In this document: positions 33,380 through 42,373 of the stretch, piece by piece
Layout of the letters: every line of letters begins with the position of its first letter
How positions within the stretch are numbered: position 1 is the first letter of the stretch
Source: Methylocystis sp.
GTDB lineage: Bacteria > Pseudomonadota > Alphaproteobacteria > Rhizobiales > Beijerinckiaceae
Direction of reading: 5' to 3'
Assembly (NCBI GenBank): GCA_020252485.1
Contig: JADCCX010000077.1
Span: 1-55,176, forward strand
Length of the DNA: 55,176 nt
The notes under the pieces: generated by a model
What the model was told of the DNA's origin: nothing
Database searches by the model: none
What the model saw: the letters and a program-made list of their open reading frames with translations, nothing else
Position numbers and translations under genes: made by a program

Positions 33380-34408
33380 TCACGTCACGTTGAGCTTGCG
33401 CCCCCGGTTGAACAGCCAGAAGGCGGCGCCCGAAAGCAGCACGTCGAAATCGGCGATGGATTGGTAAAGTCCATTTACAGACAGACGGGGCAGGGCATGA
33501 AGGTGATCCGCATGGCCGGGAAAGATGACGCCCGGTCGGGTTGTCAGCCCGGTTTCGAAGCCGATCTCCCGCGCCAGGGCGAATTCCCGGACGCCTGCCG
33601 CGGCCGGATCGCCGACCGGATAGGCGATATGGCGCACCGCCAACCCCAGCTTTTCTTCCAGAATGCCTTTCGATCCCGTCATCTCGCGGCGCGCAGTTGC
33701 ATCGTCCTGCGTGCCAAGCAGCGGATGGGTCAATGTATGGGCGCCGAGGGTGCAAAGCGGATCGGCCGCCAAGGCGCGCAAGCCATCCCAATCAAGGCAG
33801 AGTTCGCGCGCGCGGGCCAGGGTGTCGATGTCGGCCTTGGCGGCGAGATTCGCGATATCGCCGAGCATCCCTGGGCGCTCGCGCAATTCGCCGAAAAGCC
33901 CATTGAACTCGCGGAGTTTCTGTTCAGCCGTGGCGAGGCGCGCCGGCCCCCCCTCGAAACCGAGCGTCGCGCCGCGCTCAACGGCTTCGGCGAGGTCGAG
34001 CCACCAGAGCGGCGCCGTCCCGTCCGCGAACCCCGTCGCGGCGAAAACCGTGAACGGCGCCTGGTGCTTCCTCAGGACGGGCAGGGCATGCTCCGCCGTG
34101 TCGCGGTAGCCGTCGTCGAAGGTCAGGACGGCGAAGGGACGATCGGGCCGTGGATGGCGGATGCGGTCCGCAAGCGATCCTATCGGAATGATCTCGTAAC
34201 CCTGCTGCCCAAGGCGCGACAGGACAGCGTCCAGAAACGCCGGTGTGATCTCGAGCATGCGGAATGGGTCGAAGGCTTTGGCTTCGTAGGGGCGGACCCG
34301 GTGAAACATCAGGATCGCTCCCAGACCCTGCGTCCAGGGGCTCGCCGCCCGCGCAATGCCGCTTGCCGACAGCGCCGACAAACCGGCGCGGAACAGGATA
34401 TGTTTCAA
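33380..34408 (-). CDS. Polysaccharide deacetylase (NodB domain)
   Basis: The 342-residue protein removes N- or O-acetyl groups from a polysaccharide. NodB-homology motifs are AVLTFDDGYRDTAEHALPVL (metal-binding Asp pair), LGAHTLTHPLLG (H-x3-H) and the histidine near the C-terminus in HLHALPRLSVN. There is no clear signal peptide; a short hydrophobic start is present. It lies at the edge of the exopolysaccharide locus, divergent from the acyltransferase gene with a shared 107-bp upstream region. Confidence 0.82.
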   Translation of the reverse strand: MKHILFRAGLSALSASGIARAASPWTQGLGAILMFHRVRPYEAKAFDPFRMLEITPAFLDAVLSRLGQQGYEIIPIGSLADRIRHPRPDRPFAVLTFDDGYRDTAEHALPVLRKHQAPFTVFAATGFADGTAPLWWLDLAEAVERGATLGFEGGPARLATAEQKLREFNGLFGELRERPGMLGDIANLAAKADIDTLARARELCLDWDGLRALAADPLCTLGAHTLTHPLLGTQDDATARREMTGSKGILEEKLGLAVRHIAYPVGDPAAAGVREFALAREIGFETGLTTRPGVIFPGHADHLHALPRLSVNGLYQSIADFDVLLSGAAFWLFNRGRKLNVT

Positions 34409-34515
34409 GGGGGCGGCGCTCGCATTGTCTCTTCGTCAACGCTTTTGACGCCTTTGCGTTGACGTTCCGTTGCAACGGCCTTTTCGTGGGAGCCTCCGAA
34501 AGTGGATTTGAGAGA

Positions 34516-35748
34516 ATGACGTCTGCCGACATCGGGCTGGTCAGCCCCGGTCGCTTCGATTCGGCGGATCTGATTGCGCATATCGAAACGCATTCAGGCT
34601 TCGGTGAGGTCGAGGCGCCGTGGAGCGCGCTGCAGCTGCATGGGCTCGCCACGCCTTATCAGACACTGGCGTGGATCAGGGCCTGGTCGGAAACGATCGC
34701 GGGTCATGACGGCATCGTGCCTTTGCTGGTGGCGGCGCGCGACCAAGGCGGCAAAGTCATTTTGCTGCTGCCCCTCGGCTTGCGCCGGCTCTGGGGCGCG
34801 ACGGTTGCGGAATTCCTCGGTGGCAAACACGCCAACTTCAACATGGGCCTCTATGACAGCTCGGTCGCCTCATGCCTCACCAGCCAAGACGTTAAGGCGC
34901 TGCTGAAGGCCGTAGCGGAGCGTCATCGCATTGATCTGTTCATCTTCCAGAACCAGCCGCTGAGCTGGGATGGTCAGCAGAATCCAATGGCCCAGCTCGC
35001 CTATTCGCGCAGTTCCGACAGCGGCTGGAAGGGCGCTCTCGCGCGCGATCACGACGCATTGCTGGGGTCGATTCTGTCTCTGGAGCGGCGCAAGAAACTG
35101 CGCGCCAAGGAACGCAAACTCACGGAACTGGGCTCGATCACCTACAGCGAGGCGAAAACCCGCCGCGAGGTGGATCAGGCTCTGACCGCATTTCTCGTGC
35201 AGAAGCGCGATCGTTTTCATCAACTGGGGATTCCCAATCCGTTTGCCGAGCCCGGCGCCGAAGCTTTCCTGCGGCGGGGTGCTTCGCCCACTGCCACCGA
35301 CACCCGCAGCCCCATTGCGCTCTTCCTGATGAAGGCGGACGAGCGGGTGCTGGCCGTCTTCGGCGGGGTCATCCATCGTGGCCGCTTCACCGGGATGTTC
35401 ACTTCCTACGACAACGATCCCGCTGTTTCCCGGTGCAGCCCGGGCGATCTGCTCCTGATGAATGTCGTGCGCATGATGTGCGAGCAAGGGCTCGATACCT
35501 TCGATCTTGGAACGGGCGACGCCGCCTACAAGTCGGTGTATTGCCCGATCGAGGAGCCGCTTTTCGACACCCTGCTGCCATTCTCGGTCAAAGGCCGTCT
35601 TGCGGCCATCGCGATCGGCGCCCGGCTGGCGTTCAAACGGTTCGTGAAGCGGAGCGCCTTTGCCATGGCCGTCGTCGCACGGTGCAGACGGATGCTTGGC
35701 TGGCCTTTCGCGGGGTTATCGGTCAATCGCCGTTCAACCCGGCAATAG
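34516..35748 (+). CDS. GNAT-fold acyltransferase (CelD/BcsL-like)
   Basis: The 410-residue cytoplasmic protein has a double-GNAT arrangement, like the CelD/FemAB-related proteins in polysaccharide loci. Segments seen are PYQTLAWIRAWSETIAGHDG, the FLGGKHANFNMGLYDSS core, RRKKLRAKERKLTELG, and the C-terminal DTFDLGTGDAAYKSVYCPIE. The ATG at 34516 is chosen over an open frame to 34264, which overlaps the divergent gene. The end overlaps the convergent GumC gene by 15 bp. It probably acylates the polysaccharide or its precursor. Confidence 0.8.
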   Translation: MTSADIGLVSPGRFDSADLIAHIETHSGFGEVEAPWSALQLHGLATPYQTLAWIRAWSETIAGHDGIVPLLVAARDQGGKVILLLPLGLRRLWGATVAEFLGGKHANFNMGLYDSSVASCLTSQDVKALLKAVAERHRIDLFIFQNQPLSWDGQQNPMAQLAYSRSSDSGWKGALARDHDALLGSILSLERRKKLRAKERKLTELGSITYSEAKTRREVDQALTAFLVQKRDRFHQLGIPNPFAEPGAEAFLRRGASPTATDTRSPIALFLMKADERVLAVFGGVIHRGRFTGMFTSYDNDPAVSRCSPGDLLLMNVVRMMCEQGLDTFDLGTGDAAYKSVYCPIEEPLFDTLLPFSVKGRLAAIAIGARLAFKRFVKRSAFAMAVVARCRRMLGWPFAGLSVNRRSTRQ

Positions 35749-37953
35749 CTCGGCCGCCGATTCCTCGCCGATGATGACATAATCGCAGCCAGCGAGCATT
35801 TCGCCCGCCTCACCGACGCGCGGGTCATCCAGATCTTCCGAGGCGGCGAGCAATGTCAGCGTCGCGGCGCGCGCCAGCGCGGCGGAGGCGGCGCCTACAA
35901 CGCCGCCGTTGAACAGGACGAAGTGATGGTGCTCCGCAAGGCTGTTGGCCGTAGCCCTGAGACCGGCCGGCGTGATTTCGCCAGGATCGAGCGTGGCATG
36001 GAGGCAGGGGCCCCTTGTGGCGAGAACCGCTTCCAGCGCCGCGACCATCAGCGCCGAATGTTCGGCGCTTGCGACCGAGAGGACGAGGATCGAGACCGGC
36101 CGTCCATGCGCCAGCAGCGCTGCCGCCTTATCCGCAAGCTCGAAAAGAGGGTTCTCCAATTCCATGGACGGCGGGGGCGGAACCGCCGCTTTCGCGCCGT
36201 CCACGGGGCCGGCGATATCGGCCGTGCGCGGCGCCAGCGGCGGGGCCTGCGGGACAGTCTGGCCGGCGGGCGCAGGCGTGGATTTGAGGGCGGCGCCCAT
36301 CCTGCGCAGCGAGGTCTGCATGGCGAGGCTCGCGGCGGATAGATTCGCTTCGGGCTTGTCTGGGCTGCCTGCTCCGCCAACGGCAGGATCATGCGCCGTA
36401 GCCGCAGCCATCGGCGGCCTGCCATCCGGGGCTGATGCAAAGCCATAAGCCTGCGCCAGCGCCGCGATCACCTGCGGATGCATCTCCGGCGGCATGCCTG
36501 CGGACGGGCCGGCGCTGGCGGCCGGTTCAGGCGTCTGCGGCGCATAGACGGCGTTCGAAAGCAAGGCCCGCGTCAGGATCCAGAACAGCGAGATGCAAAA
36601 GCCCGCGAGCGTCGCAATGATGATGATCGGCAGGCGCTTGGGGAAGCTCGGGCTGCTCGGCACCGTGGCGCGCGAGATGATGCGGGCGTCGGGGACGACG
36701 GCATTGTCCATATCGCGCACCGAGGCGTCACGGTAGCGGGCGAGATAATTCTCAAGCTGCTCGCGTTCCGCCTTGGCTTCCCGCTCAAGCGCCCGCAGCT
36801 GCACTTCCTGTTCATTGGCTGTGCCGCTCAGGCGTTTCTGGATATCGAGCTCGGCTTGGCTTGCCGCCACGCGGGCTACAGCGCTTCTTGCATCGTTCTC
36901 GAGCGCGCGCGCCGTGCGCTCGGCAGCATTACGGATCTGGTCTTCGAGGCCGCGAAGCTGGGCATAAAGCTCCTTCATGCGCGGATGCTGCGGCAGGAGC
37001 GTGCGCTCCTCCTGCGCGATCTGCGCTTTCAGCGTGGCTCGGGTTTCGATCAGGCGGCGGACAACTTCGTTGTTGACGATGTCCGACACCTCGAACACCT
37101 TCCCCTGACGGACGGCTTCGCGGATCATGCGCGCCTTGGACGTCAAATCGGTTTGTTGCGCGCGCGCAGCGGCGAGCTGCGCGTTCAGCTCCGAAAGCTG
37201 CTGCGACGAGATGTTGGAGCCCTCACCGCGGCCAGTCATGAAGAGACTGTTCTGAGTCCGATATTCCTCGACCTTGGCTTCGGCGGCGGAAACGCGCTCG
37301 CGGAGGTTTTCGATGGTGCGTCCTAGCCATGATCCGGCCGATCTGGCGGAAGTTTTCTTGGCGCGCTCCAACTCACGCAGATATTCCTCCGCGATGGCAT
37401 CGGTGATTTTGGTGGCGAGCACCGGGTCCTTGCTTTGGAATTCGACAGCCACGACACGCGATCTTGCAAGCGGGAAGGCTTTCAGGTTGTCAAAATATTT
37501 GTCCATCACACGCCCTTCAGGAGAAACGCCAGCAGGGGGGGCAATCAACCCAAGCATAACCATAACCTTTGTAACCTGATCGATGTCTTTGGGCTGGCCG
37601 CCGAATTCGGGATTCTTGACGAGATTGAAGCGTTCGATGATGGTCCGCGCGATATCCCGCGACTGAATCAGCTGGACCTGGCTCAACACGGCATCCTGAT
37701 CGATCTGTGGACTGCCGTCACGGCCGATGCGGGTGTATTCCGTGTCGCGGTTTTCGAGCAGAACCCGCGTTTCCGCCGTATAGCGGGGGCTCATCCTGTT
37801 CACCGCGACGGTGGACAGCACCAGCGCCAGCAGGGTGACCGCCATGACAAGCCATTTTTTCCGGCCGATTTCCCGGAAAAGCGCGGATAGGTCGATCTCG
37901 CCCCTGTCAGCAGATGTCAGAGGCATCTGTTGATCGGCTGAGAAAACAGGCAT
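35734..37953 (-). CDS. GumC/Wzz-type polysaccharide co-polymerase with kinase-like tail
   Basis: This is a 739-residue inner-membrane protein that sets chain length and couples synthesis to export. The Wzz domain contains TM1 (KWLVMAVTLLALVLSTVAVN), a long coiled coil in the periplasm (about residues 180-430, with RERVSAAEAKVEEYRTQNSL) and TM2 (LPIIIIATLAGFCISLFWIL). After a proline/alanine-rich linker, the C-terminus (VSILVLSVASAEHSALMVAA onward) aligns by pattern with the tyrosine-kinase fold but lacks a Walker A motif. It may be a degenerate kinase domain. ATG 37953 with AGAGG is preferred over TTG 37989. Confidence 0.82.
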   Translation of the reverse strand: MPVFSADQQMPLTSADRGEIDLSALFREIGRKKWLVMAVTLLALVLSTVAVNRMSPRYTAETRVLLENRDTEYTRIGRDGSPQIDQDAVLSQVQLIQSRDIARTIIERFNLVKNPEFGGQPKDIDQVTKVMVMLGLIAPPAGVSPEGRVMDKYFDNLKAFPLARSRVVAVEFQSKDPVLATKITDAIAEEYLRELERAKKTSARSAGSWLGRTIENLRERVSAAEAKVEEYRTQNSLFMTGRGEGSNISSQQLSELNAQLAAARAQQTDLTSKARMIREAVRQGKVFEVSDIVNNEVVRRLIETRATLKAQIAQEERTLLPQHPRMKELYAQLRGLEDQIRNAAERTARALENDARSAVARVAASQAELDIQKRLSGTANEQEVQLRALEREAKAEREQLENYLARYRDASVRDMDNAVVPDARIISRATVPSSPSFPKRLPIIIIATLAGFCISLFWILTRALLSNAVYAPQTPEPAASAGPSAGMPPEMHPQVIAALAQAYGFASAPDGRPPMAAATAHDPAVGGAGSPDKPEANLSAASLAMQTSLRRMGAALKSTPAPAGQTVPQAPPLAPRTADIAGPVDGAKAAVPPPPSMELENPLFELADKAAALLAHGRPVSILVLSVASAEHSALMVAALEAVLATRGPCLHATLDPGEITPAGLRATANSLAEHHHFVLFNGGVVGAASAALARAATLTLLAASEDLDDPRVGEAGEMLAGCDYVIIGEESAAELLPG

Positions 37954-38128
37954 GAGGGGACCTCTGGACACAACGAAAGGTACCGGCAATTCGGGTGCCT
38001 GGCCGAGAGATCATGTCCAATTATGGTTTCCGGCGCGTTAATCGAGATGGTTAGCAAAGCGTGATGCAAAAGCTTTTTTAACGATGCGCTGCCATTCTGC
38101 CGGGCGTGATGAACAGTCGTGTCCGGTC

Positions 38129-38695
38129 ATGAAGCGTATTCCTCTCATCCTTTGCATTCTCGCTGCCTTTGCCCTTGGGTCCTGCGCGCAGCAACGCATT
38201 GGGGCTTATTCCGAGCTTTTCGCCAGCAGCCTGCACGAGCCCTATACCTTGGCCAGCGGCGACAGGCTGCGTGTGCTCGTCTTTGGTCAGGACAGCCTTT
38301 CGAACAGTTATGCGGTGGATAGCGCCGGCCAGATTTCCATGCCGCTGATCGGGCCAGTCTCGGCTCTGGGTCAGACCACCCGCAGCCTCGAGAACCGGAT
38401 CGCCGCCAAGCTGCGCAACGGCTACCTGCGCGAGCCGAAGGTTTCAGTGGAGGTCGAGCAGTACCGGCCCTTCTTCATCCTGGGGGAAGTGTCGACATCC
38501 GGACAATATCCGTTCGTCAACGGCATGACGATCCAGACTGCGGTCGCAATCGCGGGCGGCTTCCAGCCGCGCGCGGACCGCTATGTGGCCGAGATCACCC
38601 GCATCATCAGCGGGGAGCCCGTCACCGGCAAGGTCGCGCTTGATACGCCGGTTCGGCCTGGCGATACTATCTTGATCCGCGAGCGGTACTTCTGA
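38129..38695 (+). CDS. Polysaccharide export lipoprotein (Wza-like)
   Basis: The 188-residue lipoprotein has a lipobox (LALGSC, lipidated Cys near residue 19), then a poly_export domain (LASGDRLRVLVFGQDSLSNS, YAVDSAGQISMPLIGPVSAL) and an SLBB region (FFILGEVSTSGQYPFVNGMT). It forms the outer-membrane or periplasmic part of a Wza-type channel and is divergent from its GumC/Wzz partner. The stop overlaps the start of the glycosyltransferase gene (TGATG). The ATG at 38129 is supported by the signal peptide. Confidence 0.87.
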   Translation: MKRIPLILCILAAFALGSCAQQRIGAYSELFASSLHEPYTLASGDRLRVLVFGQDSLSNSYAVDSAGQISMPLIGPVSALGQTTRSLENRIAAKLRNGYLREPKVSVEVEQYRPFFILGEVSTSGQYPFVNGMTIQTAVAIAGGFQPRADRYVAEITRIISGEPVTGKVALDTPVRPGDTILIRERYF

Positions 38696-39855
38696 TGCGC
38701 ATTGTGCATGTCTTCCGCGCGCCGGTTGGCGGGCTTTTCCGCCATGTCATCGATCTGGCGCGCGAGCAGGCGGCACGCGGGCATGACGTCGGCGTCTTCT
38801 GCGACGCGACCTTCGCCGGCGACCGCAACGAAGGAATGCTGGCCGCGTTATCCGAACATCTGTCGCTTGGCGTCGCGCGCATGCCCATGCAGCGGAATCC
38901 GCATTGGAGCGACATGGCGGCGCTCAACCGGATAGGCGCGTTCGTGCAGGAGACCGCTGCCGACGTGATCCACGGGCATGGGTCCAAAGGCGGCCTCTAC
39001 GCCAGGCTCGGCGCCGTCGCCCGGCGCGGCGGACCCATCAGGGCCTACACGCCGCACGGCGGCAGCCTCAATTACAAGCCCGGCACGCTGATCCACCGGA
39101 CCTACATGATGATCGAACACCTGCTCGAGCGCGGCACCGATGTGTTCCTCTTCGAGAGCCGCTTCATCGAGAAACGTTTCCGGGAGTTCGTTTGCGAGAC
39201 GGACGCGCTCGCCCGCGTGGCGCTGAACGGCCTGCATCCCGAGGAGCTTGAACCGGTGGCGCCGGCGCCCGATGCCGCCGACTTTCTCTATATCGGTGAG
39301 TACCGCTTCGCGAAGGGCATCGACACGCTGCTTATGGCCATGGCCCGCCTGTCCGGCGACGGCCTGCGTCCGGCCACGCTGGTGCTGGTCGGGCAGGGAC
39401 CCGACGAGGCGGCCTTGCGCGCACAGGCGTCGGCGCTCGGCCTTGCCCGCCAGATCATCTTCCGCAAGCCCATGGCTGCCCGGGAGGCCTTTACGCTTGC
39501 GCGAACGATGGTCGTTCCATCGCGCTTCGAATCCATGCCCTATGTTGTGATCGAGGCGGCCGGCGCCTGCATGCCGCTTATCTCAACCAACGTCGGCGGC
39601 ATTTCCGAGATTTTCGGCAAGGAAAGTGGCCGCCTTGTTCCTGCCGATAATGTGGTAGCGCTGACGGCGGCCATGCAGGACGCGATGACGCGCCCGAGGG
39701 ACGAACAGATGATGCCCGCCATGCGGCTGCAGGCCTGTATCGTCGAAAACTTCTCGGTGGCGAAAATGGCCGACACGGTGCTGGCCGCCTATGCGGAGGC
39801 CGCCAACCGCCGAATCAACCGGCTCGGCCGTGACACCGTCCGCAAGGTCGTATGA
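38695..39855 (+). CDS. Glycosyltransferase (GT-B, family 4-like)
   Basis: The 386-residue enzyme probably adds a sugar to the lipid-linked repeat unit. The N-terminal half begins MRIVHVFRAPVGGLFRHVID, with IHGHGSKGGLYARLGAVARR; the C-terminal half has the nucleotide-sugar site FLYIGEYRFAKGIDTLLMAM and the E-x7-E-like motif RFESMPYVVIEAAGACMPLI. It is translationally coupled to the export lipoprotein gene. The sugar cannot be predicted. Confidence 0.87.
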   Translation: MRIVHVFRAPVGGLFRHVIDLAREQAARGHDVGVFCDATFAGDRNEGMLAALSEHLSLGVARMPMQRNPHWSDMAALNRIGAFVQETAADVIHGHGSKGGLYARLGAVARRGGPIRAYTPHGGSLNYKPGTLIHRTYMMIEHLLERGTDVFLFESRFIEKRFREFVCETDALARVALNGLHPEELEPVAPAPDAADFLYIGEYRFAKGIDTLLMAMARLSGDGLRPATLVLVGQGPDEAALRAQASALGLARQIIFRKPMAAREAFTLARTMVVPSRFESMPYVVIEAAGACMPLISTNVGGISEIFGKESGRLVPADNVVALTAAMQDAMTRPRDEQMMPAMRLQACIVENFSVAKMADTVLAAYAEAANRRINRLGRDTVRKVV

Positions 39856-39874
39856 CCCGGGAAAGGGCAGCGCC

Positions 39875-41170
39875 TTGAGCGGCACATTTTCCGCGCCGGT
39901 CCTGACCAGGTCCCGCCCCGGCCGCCTTTCGACGCGGGCGATTCGTAACGGGGCCGTTTGGCTGCTCTTCGCGTCGGGTTTCCTCGTCTTCATCGAGCCT
40001 GCCCCCTTCGAAATTGCCTTCGGGCTCGTCACTCTCGTTTTCCTGATGACCGGCCTGAAGATCAGCATCCTGTTCATGCCGCTGATCTTGCTCCTCATCA
40101 CTTACAATATTGGCGGCGGATTTTCGCTGATGGAAGTGGCTGAGGAGACCCGCGCGATCTGGTTCGTGGTGATTTCGGTCTACATGGCCGTGATGGCGAT
40201 CGTGATCGCTGCGATCTTCTCGGAGGATACCGGACGGCGGCTGGCGCTGATGAAGAGCGGCTATACGCTCGCGGCCGTCATCGCCTCGCTCGCCGGCATT
40301 CTCGGCTATTTCGATGTGGCGGGCACTTTCGATTACTTCACCCGCTACGGGCGCGCGATGGGCACATTCAAGGATCCCAATGTCTTCAGCACCTTCATCG
40401 TGCTGCCGATCGTGCTGCTGGTGCAAGGCTTCTTCCTCGGCACACACAAGCGCCCCCTCCTGGCCAGCGCCGCGCTCCTGATTCTGGCTGCAGGGCTGTT
40501 CCTGTCATTCTCGCGCGGCGCCTGGGGCGTCGCTGTCGGAGCAGTCGCGCTTTGCCTGCTGTTGAGTTTCCTCACTGCGCCCTCGGTCAGGCTCAGGATT
40601 CGCATTGTCCTGATCAGCATCTTCGGGGCCGGGCTCTTCATCTGCCTGCTGGCGGCCGCGCTGCAGTTCGAGGCGATCCGCGCGACTTTCGAGATCCGCG
40701 CCTCGCTGGATCAGGATTACGACCAGGGCGAGATGGGCCGCTTCGGCAACCAGCGCCGCTCGATTCCCATGCTGCTGGACTTGCCGAACGGGTTCGGGCC
40801 CACGCTCTTCCGGGATATCTTCATCGAGGATCCACACAATACCTTTATCAATGCCTTCGCCTCCTACGGCTGGCTGGGCGGCATCAGCTATCTGACGCTG
40901 ATTGCCGTCACGCTGCTGGTCGGCTGGTCGCTTGTGTTCAGGAAGACGCCTTGGCAGGATGATGCCATTGCTGTTTGGTCATCATTCTTTTTTCTCATCC
41001 TGCAGGGGATGCAGATTGATACCGACCATTGGCGGCACTTCTACGTCCAGCTCGGCCTGACCTGGGGCCTTATGCTGGCGAGCCTGCGCTATGAGGCATG
41101 GCGGAAAGGCGTCCCAGCGCCGAAAGCGGAATGGTCAGCGTCGATAGCCCGAACAGGGCCGCAATCATAA
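39875..41170 (+). CDS. O-antigen ligase/polymerase-like membrane protein (Wzy)
   Basis: The protein is about 431 residues with 10-12 transmembrane segments and a large periplasmic loop (about residues 270-340, containing RFGNQRRSIPMLLDLPNGFG and DPHNTFINAFASYGWLGGIS). The HNTFINxxASYGxxG pattern is typical of O-antigen ligase and polymerase proteins. TTG at 39875 after GGAAAGGG is the likely start; the open frame to 39791 would overlap the glycosyltransferase gene. The C-terminal 101 bases overlap the convergent MFS gene. Confidence 0.8.
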   Translation: MSGTFSAPVLTRSRPGRLSTRAIRNGAVWLLFASGFLVFIEPAPFEIAFGLVTLVFLMTGLKISILFMPLILLLITYNIGGGFSLMEVAEETRAIWFVVISVYMAVMAIVIAAIFSEDTGRRLALMKSGYTLAAVIASLAGILGYFDVAGTFDYFTRYGRAMGTFKDPNVFSTFIVLPIVLLVQGFFLGTHKRPLLASAALLILAAGLFLSFSRGAWGVAVGAVALCLLLSFLTAPSVRLRIRIVLISIFGAGLFICLLAAALQFEAIRATFEIRASLDQDYDQGEMGRFGNQRRSIPMLLDLPNGFGPTLFRDIFIEDPHNTFINAFASYGWLGGISYLTLIAVTLLVGWSLVFRKTPWQDDAIAVWSSFFFLILQGMQIDTDHWRHFYVQLGLTWGLMLASLRYEAWRKGVPAPKAEWSASIARTGPQS

Positions 41171-42284
41171 GCACCGCCGAATCAAGGCCATGGGCGGAGG
41201 CGACCCAGCCGCCCAGCAGCGCGCCGATCGAGCGGACACCGTAGATCGCGATCTGGATCACCGCGCCGGCCCGGCCGAGCATGCCCTTGGGTGTAACGAG
41301 CTGACGGATCGTGTTCTGGCAGACGAACCACAGGATCGGGCCGAAACCGAGCAGCAGATAGACCGCCACGCTTGTGCCCAGGCCACCGAGAAAAGGCGCC
41401 ATGACGAGAAGCGCTGCCGCAAGGGTCGAGCTGGCCGGACCGAAGAACAGCAGCGTGCGGGGCGGCGCCTTGGCCAGCAAGGGACCTGCGGCGAAGGCCG
41501 CCAGCAGGGAGCCCAGACCCATGGCCGACTGGGCAAAGCCTGCCGCGCCGATGGTCATCTCCAGCCGATGGAGCGCATAGGGCACGAAGACGGCTGCGAG
41601 CGCCATGAAGGCCAGGTTCCAGAACAGGGCGCAGGCGACGATGCCGCGCAGCAGCGGTTGCTCCCAGACGAAAGCAAATCCTTCCCGAAGCTCCAGGCGC
41701 AGGTTGCGGATCTTGGACGGGGCGGGCGCCTGGGGGGGGAAGCGGCGCGCCAGCAGGAACCCGCCAGCGCAAAGAGCGAATGCCAGGGAGAGTCCCGCCA
41801 GGGCCAGCCCATGCGCGATGAGATGGCCCATGAGCGCCGGGCCGGTCAGCATCGCCAACGACTGCACAATCTGGATTCGGGCATTCGCCTTCCCGAGTTC
41901 CGGCGCAGCCACGATCTGCTGCAGGCCCGCCCCTTCCGAGAGAAGCCCGAGCACGATGCCGCTGACCGTGAGGAAGGCCCCGAAAGCGACGAACGGCGGG
42001 CTTGCCGCCAGATAGCCCGCGATGGCCGCGAGACAACCCAGCCCGCTGATCGCCAGCGCCCGCCGCAGGCCGTCGAGCGGCGCAATACGGTCAATCAGGA
42101 CGCCGGCGGGAAGGGACATGATCAGCCAGGCCGAGCCCTGCGCGGCGAGCATCGCGCCAATCTGATCCGGCTGCAGCCCGAAAACCGTAGCGGCGATCAG
42201 CGGAACCCCCGCGAGCATCAGGTGATCGGTCCCCCTGAAGCAGGCCGAGACGGCGACGAGGCGGTCAAGGGGTTTCTCGAACAT
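41070..42284 (-). CDS. MFS transporter
   Basis: This 404-residue major facilitator has 12 hydrophobic segments. The N-terminal half includes LAAQGSAWLIMSLPAGVLID followed by RIAPL, the loop between helices 2 and 3. Pattern and length resemble the enterobactin-exporter-like or DHA3 group of efflux carriers. The substrate is unknown; it may belong to the polysaccharide locus only by position. Its 3' end overlaps the Wzy-like gene by 101 bp on the opposite strand. Confidence 0.82.
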   Translation of the reverse strand: MFEKPLDRLVAVSACFRGTDHLMLAGVPLIAATVFGLQPDQIGAMLAAQGSAWLIMSLPAGVLIDRIAPLDGLRRALAISGLGCLAAIAGYLAASPPFVAFGAFLTVSGIVLGLLSEGAGLQQIVAAPELGKANARIQIVQSLAMLTGPALMGHLIAHGLALAGLSLAFALCAGGFLLARRFPPQAPAPSKIRNLRLELREGFAFVWEQPLLRGIVACALFWNLAFMALAAVFVPYALHRLEMTIGAAGFAQSAMGLGSLLAAFAAGPLLAKAPPRTLLFFGPASSTLAAALLVMAPFLGGLGTSVAVYLLLGFGPILWFVCQNTIRQLVTPKGMLGRAGAVIQIAIYGVRSIGALLGGWVASAHGLDSAVLMIAALFGLSTLTIPLSALGRLSAMPHSAGSPA

Positions 42285-42373
42285 GGCGGACCTCCGAAGC
42301 TGGTCCGCTCCTTATTGGCGGCGCGTCGCCGCGAAACCACCCGAAACCTGTTGCGCAGACGAAAACCGCTGCT

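Noticed and set aside
33347-33791. Long N-terminal extension of the CoA-binding protein
   Set aside because: It runs into the polysaccharide deacetylase gene, and the family domain begins near the ATG at 33338.
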